DNA from: Fangia hongkongensis FSC776 = DSM 21703 | Lineage (GTDB): Bacteria > Pseudomonadota > Gammaproteobacteria > Francisellales > Francisellaceae | Length of the DNA: 64,000 nt | Direction: 5' to 3' | Assembly (NCBI RefSeq): GCF_000379445.1 | Contig: NZ_KB902240.1 | Location: 186,001 to 250,000 of the forward strand | In this document: one piece after another, positions 10,680 through 20,645 of the stretch | Position numbering within the stretch: the stretch's first letter is position 1 | Layout of the letters: every line of letters starts with the position of its first letter | Notes under the pieces: generated by a model | What the model saw: the letters and a program-made list of their open reading frames with translations, nothing else | Told to the model about the DNA's origin: nothing | Databases searched by the model: none | Program-made: the position numbers and the translations under genes

Positions 10680-11921
10680 ATGACTAAATCAATAGTCAAA
10701 AAGATACTGGCTATTGTTGTGATTATCATACTTGTGATACTGTTTATTGCACAGGCAATACTGAACTTAATAGCGTTACACAAAGAGACTATTAATAAGA
10801 GTGAGTATCAAAATGCTATTTCCTATGTTATCCGGACACAGGAGATGCTAAAACAATTCGATCATCAACAATTGACGCATTTTGCACAAGAGTATAATAC
10901 AATGACTCGAAGTGCACTTGCCATTAAGCTTTTTGATCAAAAGCCTCTTGAAAACATTAAAACTTTAAATCTTGAGCAAGCACTTAAAATGTTTGAAAAA
11001 AGAAACTATGTAAAAAGTGTGCTCTATTTGCCTAAGTCGCACCGTTGGGCAACGCTTCAATTTGTCCCACAAAAATCAAAAATCAACTTGATACTTTTAA
11101 GTGTTCTCGCACTTGAAATATTGACAAGTTTATTATTGATTTTCATGGTTATTTTTTATGGCAGACACATCGTTACTGATGCACTTTATAATGCCAGAAA
11201 AGACAGTGCAAAACGTAAAAAACCCTTTTTTATGCGCAAAAGCGCCATACAACTTCAAAATCAGATGGAATCACTTATTGCTGAGCGGACACTCTTATTG
11301 TCCACTTTGTTTCATGATATTAAAACCCCAATGACTCGGGCACTTCTATATCTACAAATCATCCCTAAATCTACCGATGAGCATCAAAGAATTGCCGCTG
11401 AATTAATGCAAATGAATGAGATTTTAAACTCAACGATACAGTATTATCAAAATAATCTTGATCACTCTGAAGTGAATTTATCGAATTTACTAACGAAACT
11501 CTATCAGATATCTTGCCAACATATTCGTTTGATTTATCAGCCTGAAACAATTACCACCCCTCTTATTCCAGGCAATGAAGGGCTTTTATACCGAGCGCTG
11601 TCAAATATTGTTTTCAATGCATTAAAGTACGCGACAACTTGTTATCTTAATGTAGAGCAAACTCATGAAACAACTACTATTACTATCTATGATTTTGGGC
11701 CAGGAGTGCCTGAGAAGAAGCTGCTACAGCTTTTTCAACCTCATGTTAAAAACCTTCACCAAGGCGAGAAAAGTGAAGGCCATGGGCTTGGCTTGGCAAT
11801 CGCTAAGAAGATTATTGAGCTACATCATGGAAATATTTTTGCCAAAAATCTACACTCTGGGTTAGAATTCACTATTACTTTACCGAATAAAAAAATACAA
11901 CTTGGTGGTGAGCATGACTAA
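10680..11921 (+). CDS. Membrane sensor histidine kinase
   Basis: Transmembrane sensor kinase partnered with the OmpR-type regulator that follows. Two membrane helices flank a sensor loop of about 110 residues: residues 7-31 (KILAIVVIIILVILFIAQ) and about 133-157. The H box is LFHDIKTPMTRALLYL (phospho-His about residue 211), the N box NIVFNALKYA, the G1 box YDFGPGVP and the G2 box GHGLGLAIAKKI. The ATG at 10680 is preferred over an in-frame ATG at 10617 because GGGGG precedes it and the membrane helix starts at once. No family-specific sensor domain is recognisable, so the signal is unknown. The gene overlaps the regulator by 8 bp. Confidence 0.88.
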   Translation: MTKSIVKKILAIVVIIILVILFIAQAILNLIALHKETINKSEYQNAISYVIRTQEMLKQFDHQQLTHFAQEYNTMTRSALAIKLFDQKPLENIKTLNLEQALKMFEKRNYVKSVLYLPKSHRWATLQFVPQKSKINLILLSVLALEILTSLLLIFMVIFYGRHIVTDALYNARKDSAKRKKPFFMRKSAIQLQNQMESLIAERTLLLSTLFHDIKTPMTRALLYLQIIPKSTDEHQRIAAELMQMNEILNSTIQYYQNNLDHSEVNLSNLLTKLYQISCQHIRLIYQPETITTPLIPGNEGLLYRALSNIVFNALKYATTCYLNVEQTHETTTITIYDFGPGVPEKKLLQLFQPHVKNLHQGEKSEGHGLGLAIAKKIIELHHGNIFAKNLHSGLEFTITLPNKKIQLGGEHD

Positions 11922-12633
11922 ACTTAGCGTACTGTTGGTAGAAGATGATGAGAGCATCGCTGAGATTATAGGAAACTTTATGCATGCAAGGCTGATTGAT
12001 CTTGAACATCATGCCTTAGCAGCGAACGCACTAAAGCGCGTTAAAACACATGAATATCAATGCATTATTCTAGATTTGAATCTCCCTGATATGTATGGCA
12101 TCGATCTTTGCAAACAAATACGGCAATTTAATACACATACCCCTATTTTAATTCTCTCTGCCAACGTTGGCGAGACCAATAGAATCATTGGACTTGAGGC
12201 CGGTGCCAATGATTATTTAGAAAAGCCATTTAACCTGCATGAGCTCTATGCGCGAATTAAAAGCCTTGCACATATCGCCCACTCAAGCCCACCTTCAAAT
12301 AAAGAAAGCACAAAAACCACTCACTATAAAGCACTCTTTAATGGTTTCTCATTTGATATTTCACAAAAAGCACTTTTTGATAATAGTAATAAAGAAGTGA
12401 GTTTATCCAAAACAGAAAGTGATATTCTCGCCATCTTTATCACACGCTATAATCAACTAATTACAAAATATGATATTGCTGAAGCTTTAGGACTTGCCGA
12501 CCAGTCACAAAGTAGAAGTGTTGAACAGATGATTGGACGCATTCGCCAGAAAATAAACGACCCTTCCGGGCAAGTACTTCGCACAATTAGAGGGTATGGT
12601 TATATCTTTCTAGGGAGTGTTACGTTTAAATAG
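11914..12633 (+). CDS. OmpR-family response regulator
   Basis: DNA-binding response regulator. The receiver domain has the acidic pocket VEDDE (residues 9-13), phospho-acceptor Asp near 53 in LDLNLPD, the Ser in LILSAN and the Lys in YLEKPF. The C-terminal winged helix (about 145-239) has LSKTESDILAIF and the recognition region SVEQMIGRIRQKI, ending in the wing RTIRGYGYIF. The ATG at 11914 lies within the last codons of the kinase gene behind GGTGGTGAG, so the pair is translationally coupled. It converges with the type I secretion genes with 3 bp between stops. Its targets may include the direct repeats at 10481-10506 (inference). Confidence 0.9.
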   Translation: MTKLSVLLVEDDESIAEIIGNFMHARLIDLEHHALAANALKRVKTHEYQCIILDLNLPDMYGIDLCKQIRQFNTHTPILILSANVGETNRIIGLEAGANDYLEKPFNLHELYARIKSLAHIAHSSPPSNKESTKTTHYKALFNGFSFDISQKALFDNSNKEVSLSKTESDILAIFITRYNQLITKYDIAEALGLADQSQSRSVEQMIGRIRQKINDPSGQVLRTIRGYGYIFLGSVTFK

Positions 12634-12636
12634 ACC

Positions 12637-14037
12637 TCAGCGCTCTTTAAAACTCTCTTTTAAACCACGAATAATGGGAGAGAAAAAGTAGCTTATCAGC
12701 CGTCTTGTTCCAATTTTAATATCTACTTGAGCAGTCATACCAGAAGATATGCGCACCTGAACGCCATCCTTAAATCTATTTAAATATGGGCTTTCTATAG
12801 AGGATTTCACCGTAAAAATCATCCCTGTTTTCTCGTTCAAAACGGCATCATCTGAAATATGGACAATTTCACCTTGTAGCATGCCATATTCATGAAATGG
12901 ATATGTATTCACTTTAATAAGCGTCTTTTGCATTCGTTTAACATAACCAATATCCTCATTTGACACTTCTGCTACCACTTCAAATGTGCTTGTTTTTGGA
13001 ATAATCTGCATCAAGGTTTCACCTGATTTAACTACCCGGCCAATCGTGTGTACTTTCAAATCATGCACATACCCTGTGACAGGTGATTTTAATATTTGCT
13101 TATTTTGCATAACCCTTTGTTGGCTCAATGTCTTTCTAATCGCACTAAGTTTTACCTCATCATCTTCTATTTGGTTGATCGCATCAATTTCATAATTTGC
13201 CTTTTTAAGCGCTACTTTGGCATGCAAATGCTTTAGCTCTTCCTTAAACTCACTGAGCTTAGCCTTAGCAATATTAAGCTCTAAGGCCTTTTCCCATTTA
13301 TATTCTTGAGTGTTTAGATACTCAAGCTTAGAGGCATAGTTTTTTGCATGCAGCATCTCAAGCATTTGATTTTTCTCTTCTATGATCAAAAGCCCTTCTT
13401 GTAAAATGACAATCTGCTCATCAAGTGCGCTAATAGCTGTGGCCACTTTTTCAATTTCCGTTGTTAAGGCGATCATATCTGTCAAATACACGCGCCATCT
13501 CTGGGCAAATAATCGATACCACTTTGTCTTTTTTATATCTGTCAATTTCTCGGGTTTCGCTTTCTTAAGCCAATGATTTATCTCTATTTTCTCAGGATTT
13601 TCCTCCGTACTAATGAGATGATAAAATAGCATCCCTGCCTCAAGATTATTTTCATAAAAGCTTTTCTCATTTAAAAGATGATTAATCTCTGCCTTTTGAA
13701 CACTTTGATCAAGCTCAATAAGTGGCTGGCCTTTCTCTACCAACTGACCATTTTTTACAAACAACTCTAAAACCGATGCCGTTGCAATTGGCTGCACTTG
13801 CTTTGCCTTTTCAAGCGGCACAATCTTTCCATTGGCTTTAATCACGATATCTGCTTTACTCACACTTGCCCAAACAATAAAGATGACAATCAATAAAATC
13901 ACAAGGTATAAAAACCTACGCGCAAAGGGATGTGGGGGCTTTTGCTGAATTTCCACACTCTGTGCTAAAAAGCCACTGCTTTCTTTATTTGCTTTTTGCG
14001 TTTTATGTTTTTTTATTCTACTAAGGAGGAATCTCAT
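12637..14037 (-). CDS. HlyD-family membrane fusion protein of a type I secretion system
   Basis: Periplasmic adaptor that links the inner-membrane ABC exporter to an outer-membrane channel. One N-terminal membrane helix (about residues 42-62, FLYLVILLIVIFIVWASV) follows a basic cytoplasmic segment. Then come a barrel/lipoyl half (VIKANGKIVPLEKAKQVQP, GQLVEKGQPLIEL), a long alpha-helical hairpin (about 110-300), the second lipoyl half (ILKSPVTGYVHDLKVHTIGRVV) and a C-terminal barrel ending SSGMTAQVDIKIGTRRL. The start is set at the ATG lying 1 bp beyond the ABC gene's stop; an ATG 18 bp further upstream would overlap that gene. It is operonic with the ABC exporter. Confidence 0.88.
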   Translation of the reverse strand: MRFLLSRIKKHKTQKANKESSGFLAQSVEIQQKPPHPFARRFLYLVILLIVIFIVWASVSKADIVIKANGKIVPLEKAKQVQPIATASVLELFVKNGQLVEKGQPLIELDQSVQKAEINHLLNEKSFYENNLEAGMLFYHLISTEENPEKIEINHWLKKAKPEKLTDIKKTKWYRLFAQRWRVYLTDMIALTTEIEKVATAISALDEQIVILQEGLLIIEEKNQMLEMLHAKNYASKLEYLNTQEYKWEKALELNIAKAKLSEFKEELKHLHAKVALKKANYEIDAINQIEDDEVKLSAIRKTLSQQRVMQNKQILKSPVTGYVHDLKVHTIGRVVKSGETLMQIIPKTSTFEVVAEVSNEDIGYVKRMQKTLIKVNTYPFHEYGMLQGEIVHISDDAVLNEKTGMIFTVKSSIESPYLNRFKDGVQVRISSGMTAQVDIKIGTRRLISYFFSPIIRGLKESFKER

Positions 14038-14038
14038 T

Positions 14039-16171
14039 TTAATGCTCACAAACATTCTTATCAGCGAACTGTGCAGAGAAAAGCCTTGCATAGTGCCCTT
14101 TTAATGCCAAAAGCTCATCGTGAGTGCCCGACTCAACAACACTACCCTCTTCCATATAAACAAGTTTATCTACATGCATAACTGTGGTTAAACGATGAGC
14201 GATGAAGATGCAGGTTCTATTTTGTGTAATCTCTGCCATATTCTTTTGAATAATTCGCTCTGATGCATAATCAAGCGCTGAGGTCGCTTCGTCAAATATC
14301 AAAATTTTCGGGTCGTTCATTAATGCTCTGGCAATTGCAAGGCGTTGTTTTTGACCGCCTGATAAATTAACCCCCTGCTCTTCTATCAAGGTATCATAAC
14401 CATATTTTAATGACGAAATAAACTCATGCGCGCCAGAGAGTTTACACATCTTAATGACTTTATCTAAACTTGCCCCGGGGCAATTAATTGCAACATTATC
14501 ACGGATACTTCGATTAAATAAAAAACTCTCCTGCAAAACAACGCCTATTTTTTGCCTAAGGACACTTGGGTTTAAGCTAAATATATCCAGCTGATCAATT
14601 AAAATCTTACCCGATTCAGGCATATATAAACGCTGAATTAGCTGTGCGAGTGTACTTTTCCCAGAGCCAGAGAGCCCAACAATCCCAATTTGCTGATTTG
14701 CTTTGATATGTAAGTTAATGTCTTTTAACACCAATGGACTATTGGGCGTGTAACGGAAGCTCAAATGACAAAAATGAATTTCTCCACCTATTTGTTGTAA
14801 GCTATTTTGATTTGTATGTGGAATATATTCAGTTTTAGCATTAAAAATATCACCTAATTTTTTCACAGATATCAGCGCTTGCTGAAAATCCTGCCATAAT
14901 TGGATTAATTTTAATATCGGCGCACTTAAGCGTGAGGCAAACATATTAAATGCAATCAACTGGCCAATTGTCAGCTGCCCATTTAGCACATATTTAACAC
15001 CAAGATACAAAATAAGCACAGTTGTAAGCTTACTGATAAATTGAGCGATCTGAGAGGAGATATTTGCTAATTTCTGAGCATTAAAGTTGCTGGTGATATA
15101 AGTGCTTAGATTCCTTTCCCAGTCTTTTTGCATGCTCGGTTCAAGTGTCAGAGATTTAATTGTCCTTATCCCACTTATCGATTCAGTTAAAAACGACTGA
15201 TTTTTTGCCCCATGACTAAATGCCTCTTCCAGTCTTCTTCTTAAAAGAGGAATGGTGCTGAGCGATAAAATCACATATGCTGGAATACTTGCAAGCACAA
15301 TTAAAGTGAGCGTTGATGAATACAGCCACATGATAACCAAAAACACCAAAGCAAATACGCTGTCAATCAACAACAAAAGTGCACTACTGGTTAGAAAACT
15401 TCGCATCTTATCAAGCTCTTTGATACGTGCCACACTTTGACCTACTTGTCGCTTTTCAAAATAAGATAACGGCAAATGCATCAGATGCTTATAAAGCCTT
15501 GTGCTTAGCTCCACATCGATTCTGGCACTTGTGTGAATAAGAAGATAATTACGAATAGCCGTAAAGACAACATCAAATATGCAGATAACAATAAAACCTA
15601 TTGCTAGTATTTGTAGTGTTTCCAAGGCATTATTTGAGATCACCTTGTCCATCACCACTTGAAAGAAAAGTGGGGTAACAAGCGCAAAAATCTGCAAGAA
15701 TAATGAGGCAATTAACACATCTCTAAAGATATGTTTATACTTCCAAAATGTTGGAATAAACCAGCTAAAGCCAAATGCTTTTTCCTTTGTAGTGTGCTTT
15801 TTCGGCTTTGCATAAATGACTGTATATAGATGCTCTTTTGTTAACTTTGATTTTTCTAACACTTCGAGCTTTTGAGTGGATGTATTTAACAACAAATATT
15901 CTTTTTTCTCATTGATGCCAATAAGAATAAAATACCTTGCATCATCCTTCAAAAGACAAGGAAGCACACTTTGGTCAATATTGTCTAATGTTAAGGACAC
16001 TGCTTTTGCTTTAAAGTGATAGGATTTCATTGCACGCAAAAGCTGTGGCAATGTTAATGGTGTCATACCATCAGCATAATCATGCTGTATTTGTTCCGCA
16101 TTGAGAGAAATTTGATGTAAGCTTGCCAATTTTACAAATGCGTATATACCTGAATCTTCTGAAAAGTGCAT
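14039..16171 (-). CDS. Type I secretion ABC exporter (HlyB-like)
   Basis: Inner-membrane ATP-driven protein exporter of 710 aa. An N-terminal C39-peptidase-like domain (1-130) lacks the catalytic Cys, as in the HlyB group whose domain only binds substrate. Then follow a six-helix membrane domain (about 150-430) and an ATPase domain with Walker A GLSGSGKST, Q-loop VVLQESFL, signature LSGGQKQRLAIARAL, Walker B ILIFDEATSALD and H-loop IAHRLTT. A good ribosome site (AGGGGAG) precedes the ATG. The architecture predicts secretion of an RTX-type or similar large protein, but no such substrate and no TolC-like gene is adjacent. Confidence 0.9.
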   Translation of the reverse strand: MHFSEDSGIYAFVKLASLHQISLNAEQIQHDYADGMTPLTLPQLLRAMKSYHFKAKAVSLTLDNIDQSVLPCLLKDDARYFILIGINEKKEYLLLNTSTQKLEVLEKSKLTKEHLYTVIYAKPKKHTTKEKAFGFSWFIPTFWKYKHIFRDVLIASLFLQIFALVTPLFFQVVMDKVISNNALETLQILAIGFIVICIFDVVFTAIRNYLLIHTSARIDVELSTRLYKHLMHLPLSYFEKRQVGQSVARIKELDKMRSFLTSSALLLLIDSVFALVFLVIMWLYSSTLTLIVLASIPAYVILSLSTIPLLRRRLEEAFSHGAKNQSFLTESISGIRTIKSLTLEPSMQKDWERNLSTYITSNFNAQKLANISSQIAQFISKLTTVLILYLGVKYVLNGQLTIGQLIAFNMFASRLSAPILKLIQLWQDFQQALISVKKLGDIFNAKTEYIPHTNQNSLQQIGGEIHFCHLSFRYTPNSPLVLKDINLHIKANQQIGIVGLSGSGKSTLAQLIQRLYMPESGKILIDQLDIFSLNPSVLRQKIGVVLQESFLFNRSIRDNVAINCPGASLDKVIKMCKLSGAHEFISSLKYGYDTLIEEQGVNLSGGQKQRLAIARALMNDPKILIFDEATSALDYASERIIQKNMAEITQNRTCIFIAHRLTTVMHVDKLVYMEEGSVVESGTHDELLALKGHYARLFSAQFADKNVCEH

Positions 16172-16241
16172 GCACTCTCCCCTTGTCGCTCCCTGTATAT
16201 TGAGTATAGATAATTTTTTCTATCTACAAGTGAGAATTTAT

Positions 16242-18077
16242 TTATCTAAATGCATGCCAAATGTCATCGGCAAGTTTTTTGCTAATCCCTTGAACTTTTG
16301 CAATTTCATCCACCGATGCTGAAGCAAGCATTTGCCAACCACCAAAGTGCATAAGAAGCGCCTTTCTGCGCTTGCTACCCACTCCGGATATAGACTCAAG
16401 CACCGACTGAGTTTGTTTTTTTCTCAGTTTTTTTCGCTGTGATTTGATGGCAAAATCATGCGCACTATCTCGAATTTGCCTTAACAATAAGAAGCGCTCA
16501 TCATATTCACTTAAATGCTCTTCTTTTCTTGTAAATCCATGATAAATACTTTCCTGACCACTTATCCTCTCTACCCCTTTACCTAAGCTTAAAAGATACA
16601 CCTGATCTTCAACCGCTAAAGATTTAATCACTTTTTCAACTACACCAAGCTGACCTTTTCCGCCATCGATAATGATGACATCAGGAAAACTATTTTGCTC
16701 TATTGCTGATTTGACTCTTCGTTCGATCGCTTGCGCCATAGCAGCATAATCATCCCCTGGGGTAATATGATTAATATTATAATGTCGATAGGCCGATTTC
16801 AGCGTCCCCTCCGGGGTATAAACAACACATGATGCCACCGTTCCTTCACCTTGGTGATGACTAATATCAAAACACTCAATTCTAGTGAGTTTATCCAGTG
16901 ACAACCATGATTGAATTTTTGCAAATCCACTTTTAAAACGCTTTGATGTGCTTAAAGCCGTTAATAGCTTTTCCTTGGCATTTTGCTCGGCAAGGTTTTG
17001 CCATTTTTGCTTCAGCTTAATCGCATTAATTGTCCATTTAATATGAACACCGGCTTGCTTCTCAATACTTTTTTTCAACGCAGCGTCAATACCATAATTT
17101 TTTGGCAAAATAATCTCTTTGGGCCACAGGTTTCGCATTTCATTGGCTAAATAATAATGTGCTAAAAATGCCTGCAAAATATCATGTTCTGTTTCTTCTT
17201 CTGCCACATCTATCACCCAGTGTTTATCCGCTTGGATTTTACCTTGTTGCAGCTCTAAAAGTACAATACTCGCCTTAGCCTGCACCTTTAAAAGCGCGAT
17301 AATATGAAAGCTCTCTACAAAGGGTTGATCAACAATTTGCTGTTGCTGAAGCTTTGTGAGCAAAACAAGCTGATCTCTTAGCTTTGCAGCTTCCTCATAA
17401 CATTCACTATCAGCATACTCATGCATTTGTTTCGACACTTCATCTAACACCAAGGTAAATTTTCCTTGAATAAATGATGCAAGCAAACTTACTTGCAAAG
17501 CGTAATCTTCTTTAGAGATCTTATCCACACAAGGCGCACTACAGCGCCCAATTTGATATTGTAGGCATGGGCGAGTACGCGAAGAGAAATAATTATCAGT
17601 ACATTGGCGAACTGGAAACAGCTTCTGTAACAACATTAAACTATCACGCATGGAAGCAAGTGAGACATAAGGTCCAAAGTATCTTTCTTGTTTTTTAAGC
17701 TTACCACGGTGACCATATAATCTTGGAAACCGGTGGTGACTTAATGCTAAATATGGATAGCTTTTGCTGTCTTTAAAAAGAATATTATAACGTGGCTTAT
17801 AGCGTTTTATCAGCGTGCTTTCTAATAGATATGCCTCATACTCACTTGGCGTTATCGTCACTTCAATATAGGAAATACGATCGACAAGCGTTTGTGTTTT
17901 AATATCTTTTATCGATTTACTATAATAACTATTCAGCCGCTTATGTAAGTTTTTCGCTTTCCCTATATAGATAATTTCTTTAGTGTCATCATACATTCGA
18001 TAGACACCAGGATGGGTTGATACATTCTTTAAAAAATCACTAATGTCAAAGGTATCATCACCCGAAAAAGCATTCAT
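16242..18077 (-). CDS. uvrC: Excinuclease ABC subunit C
   Basis: Nuclease subunit of UvrABC nucleotide-excision repair; it makes both cuts around a lesion. The N-terminal GIY-YIG domain (GVYRMYDDTKEIIYIGKAKNLHKRL, shown by its parts GVYRMYD and YIGKAKNLHKR) makes the 3' cut. A Cys-rich CLQYQIGRCSAPC segment, a UVR motif near residues 205-240 (YEEAAKLRDQL) and an RNase H-like domain (ECFDISHHQG, IIDGGKGQL) for the 5' cut follow. Paired helix-hairpin-helix motifs are at the C terminus (ISGVGSKRRKALL, VQGISKKLADDI). 611 aa is normal. It lies 2 bp after the uvrY-type regulator, the same arrangement as in enterobacteria. Confidence 0.95.
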   Translation of the reverse strand: MNAFSGDDTFDISDFLKNVSTHPGVYRMYDDTKEIIYIGKAKNLHKRLNSYYSKSIKDIKTQTLVDRISYIEVTITPSEYEAYLLESTLIKRYKPRYNILFKDSKSYPYLALSHHRFPRLYGHRGKLKKQERYFGPYVSLASMRDSLMLLQKLFPVRQCTDNYFSSRTRPCLQYQIGRCSAPCVDKISKEDYALQVSLLASFIQGKFTLVLDEVSKQMHEYADSECYEEAAKLRDQLVLLTKLQQQQIVDQPFVESFHIIALLKVQAKASIVLLELQQGKIQADKHWVIDVAEEETEHDILQAFLAHYYLANEMRNLWPKEIILPKNYGIDAALKKSIEKQAGVHIKWTINAIKLKQKWQNLAEQNAKEKLLTALSTSKRFKSGFAKIQSWLSLDKLTRIECFDISHHQGEGTVASCVVYTPEGTLKSAYRHYNINHITPGDDYAAMAQAIERRVKSAIEQNSFPDVIIIDGGKGQLGVVEKVIKSLAVEDQVYLLSLGKGVERISGQESIYHGFTRKEEHLSEYDERFLLLRQIRDSAHDFAIKSQRKKLRKKQTQSVLESISGVGSKRRKALLMHFGGWQMLASASVDEIAKVQGISKKLADDIWHAFR

Positions 18078-18079
18078 CC

Positions 18080-18730
18080 TTAAACTTTATCTTCTTCCAC
18101 ATCAATCAGTTTATGGCGAATAGCCAAATGTGTTAACTCAACATCACTATCGATCCCAAGCTTATCAAATAACCGATAACGGTAGCTGTTGACTGTTTTT
18201 GGGCTTAAGCACAATTGATCGGCAACCTCATTGACCTTTTGACCACTTGTAATCATAATCAACACCTGCATTTCACGCTCAGACAATGAATCAAAAGGAG
18301 ACTCATCATCATGTGTTAGGTGCTTTAGCGCCAGCTGCTGTGCGACTTCTGGAGAAAGATAGCGACGACCTGAGTAGACCGTTTTTATCGCTTGGATCAT
18401 TTCATCAAGCCCCACCCCTTTTGTCATATAACCAGAGGCTCCAGCTTGTAAGACTCTTGTTGGATACGGTTCATCACCATACACAGTAACCACCAGAATT
18501 TTGATATGAGGGTGCGCTTTAACAATACGCTTTGTTGCTTCTAACCCTCCCATTCCAGGCATTTTCACATCCATTAAAATCACATCAGGCTTAACTTGAG
18601 GTACCAGCTTAATCGCTTCTTCACCGCTACTTGCCTCGCCTACAATATTGATATTGCCAACATCCCCAAGTAACTTCTTTATACCCAATCGCACCAGATC
18701 ATGATCATCAACAAGTAATATTTTAATCAT
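18080..18730 (-). CDS. uvrY: UvrY/GacA-type response regulator
   Basis: NarL/LuxR-class response regulator. The receiver domain has D8-D9, phospho-acceptor D54 in ILMDVKMPG, the Thr in VVTVYGDE and the Lys in YMTKG. The C-terminal HTH (about 148-205) reads LSEREMQVLIMI, VADQLCLSPKTVNSYRYRLFDKLGI. Position next to uvrC and sequence both match UvrY/GacA/LetA, which in other gammaproteobacteria work with BarA/GacS and control CsrA-binding small RNAs; no such kinase is in this window. The start is the ATG at 18730, which has GGAGG seven bases upstream; the longer frame from 18751 lacks a site. Confidence 0.9.
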   Translation of the reverse strand: MIKILLVDDHDLVRLGIKKLLGDVGNINIVGEASSGEEAIKLVPQVKPDVILMDVKMPGMGGLEATKRIVKAHPHIKILVVTVYGDEPYPTRVLQAGASGYMTKGVGLDEMIQAIKTVYSGRRYLSPEVAQQLALKHLTHDDESPFDSLSEREMQVLIMITSGQKVNEVADQLCLSPKTVNSYRYRLFDKLGIDSDVELTHLAIRHKLIDVEEDKV

Positions 18731-18896
18731 AATGCGCCTCCTAAAATTCATCTATTTGCGAATAAAGCTTCGCATAAATCGCTATCTTTCTGAGATTTTA
18801 ACCATAGTATAGCGTAAAATGTTGCAATATGTCTTAGTCATTTTTGATTATTTTGCTTGAATTTGTTCTATCAATTTGTAACATAAGCTCAACTTT

Positions 18897-20045
18897 ATGG
18901 CATTTATAGAAAGCATGATTTCTACTACTGAAGATTTACAAGCTGTGATTCAGGTTCTTAGCCGATGCGATGCAATTGCAGTTGATACAGAGTTCTACTG
19001 GCGTCATAGCTATTATCCTGAGCTGTGTCTCATTCAAATTGCAACGCAAACACAAGCTTATTTGATTGATGCTTTATCAGAGAAAATGGATCTGACACTT
19101 CTAGGAGCGATTTTCTCCAGCGCTGATATTTGTAAAATCATGCATGCGGCTGATAATGATATCAAGATTCTTAAACATGCGCTTAAAGCTCACTTTTGTA
19201 ATATATTTGACACACAACTTGCAACCGCATTTACCAGTACCCAACATCAAATTTCACTACAAAGTTTACTATTTGATTTAAGTATTGTGCAAATGGATAA
19301 GCAAGAGAAGCTCTCTGACTGGCGAGATCGGCCATTAACTCAAGAGCAAATAGATTATGCTACTTCAGATGTTATCTATCTATATGAAGCCTATCAACAG
19401 CTGACAAAAGCGCTTGAAACTCAAAACAAACTCCCTGCATTTAATGAAGAGATGCAGATGCTTTGTGAGACATCTAATTTTCCAAATAATCAGAGGATTC
19501 TTGAGAGTAATCAAAACCTGCTAAGAAGCGCGCATGGGAAAAAGCGCAAAAACCTTATTGCTTTGATTTTATGGCGTGAACAATACGCACAACAAAAAGA
19601 CTGGGTTGTACGCCATATCTTAGATAATCGCGAGCTCACGGCACTAGCTGATCTTAGACCAAAATCATCACAAGATATTCTCAATAGCCATATTCTTTCT
19701 AGCAAAAAAGCAAAACGCTTTAGTTCGCTTATTATTGATGCATTAGATTACACAGATGCTGAGATCACCCCTTTTTTAACGTTGATTAATACGCTTTTAC
19801 GCTATACTTATGCTTCATTTAATAAAGATGCTATTAATGATTGCTACGATGCGATGAGCGAGTTTTGTCGTGAGAAAAATCTTGCTATTGAAATTGTCAC
19901 CTCGAAAAGTGACCTTCGCATCTTTATTAAAAGTTATTTAACTAACCCATTACAACCTAAAGGCAAACTTGCTAGCGGCTGGCGTTTTGACTATTTTGGC
20001 AAATCACTTATTCAATGGATTGGCGTCAACGAAAATCGTTTATAA
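18897..20045 (+). CDS. rnd: Ribonuclease D
   Basis: 3'-to-5' exoribonuclease trimming tRNA and other structured RNA ends. DEDDy catalytic motifs: D30 and E32 in AVDTEFYW, the Asp in MHAADNDIKIL, and the Tyr/Asp motif DYATSDVIYLYEAY. The helical HRDC-type region follows (RNLIALILWREQYAQQKDWVVRHILDNREL, seen in parts such as LILWREQYAQ and RHILDN). 382 aa matches E. coli RNase D. Start at ATG 18897; an in-frame ATG six codons later cannot be excluded because neither has a strong ribosome site. Confidence 0.92.
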   Translation: MAFIESMISTTEDLQAVIQVLSRCDAIAVDTEFYWRHSYYPELCLIQIATQTQAYLIDALSEKMDLTLLGAIFSSADICKIMHAADNDIKILKHALKAHFCNIFDTQLATAFTSTQHQISLQSLLFDLSIVQMDKQEKLSDWRDRPLTQEQIDYATSDVIYLYEAYQQLTKALETQNKLPAFNEEMQMLCETSNFPNNQRILESNQNLLRSAHGKKRKNLIALILWREQYAQQKDWVVRHILDNRELTALADLRPKSSQDILNSHILSSKKAKRFSSLIIDALDYTDAEITPFLTLINTLLRYTYASFNKDAINDCYDAMSEFCREKNLAIEIVTSKSDLRIFIKSYLTNPLQPKGKLASGWRFDYFGKSLIQWIGVNENRL

Positions 20046-20139
20046 GCAAAAAGCGGCTCATTTGCCAAGTGGCTTACTAGCCAACAGGTTATCTTTATAA
20101 TACCATCAGATTTACATCAATATAATATTAGGATAATCA

Positions 20140-20565
20140 ATGGCAACTTTATCACCATTTCATCTTGCTATGCCTGTTAACGACATAGAAAAAGCTAAAC
20201 ACTTTTATAAAAATGTACTTGGCCTTACTGAAGGCCGATCAGATACAAGCTGGGTGGATTTTGATTTTTTTGGCCATCAAGTGGTTTTTCATCTTGACAA
20301 TACAAAGACACATCAAGCTATCAAAAACCCTGTAGATGGTCATGGCGTTCCTGTGCCACACTTTGGCGTTGTGCTTGAGTGGAGCCAATGGGAGCACTTA
20401 GCTGAAAATCTGCAAAAACATGAAGTTGAGTTTATTATCGAGCCTTATATTCGCTTTGAAGGTCAACCAGGTGAGCAAGGCACCTTTTTCTTTGCTGATC
20501 CAAATGGCCTACACCTTGAATTTAAAACATTCAAAGACCGTTCAAAATTATTTGCCACTGACTAA
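20140..20565 (+). CDS. VOC-family (glyoxalase/dioxygenase fold) protein
   Basis: 141-aa vicinal-oxygen-chelate protein with two beta-alpha-beta-beta-beta units. Putative metal ligands fit the fold: H8 in FHLAMPVND, a His in the middle (VPHFGVVLEW) and the Glu in LHLEFKTF; DPNGLHLEF is the typical VOC ending. The start has AGGA nearby. Enzymes of this fold range from glyoxalase I to ring-cleaving dioxygenases and antibiotic-resistance proteins; the sequence does not say which. No operon partner is evident. Confidence 0.8.
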   Translation: MATLSPFHLAMPVNDIEKAKHFYKNVLGLTEGRSDTSWVDFDFFGHQVVFHLDNTKTHQAIKNPVDGHGVPVPHFGVVLEWSQWEHLAENLQKHEVEFIIEPYIRFEGQPGEQGTFFFADPNGLHLEFKTFKDRSKLFATD

Positions 20566-20645
20566 ACAAAAAGCTTACTTTTCTACTAGACATTTAAATA
20601 AACAGCGTGTATTGTTACAGTAATACAAGCGTAATATGATGTAAT

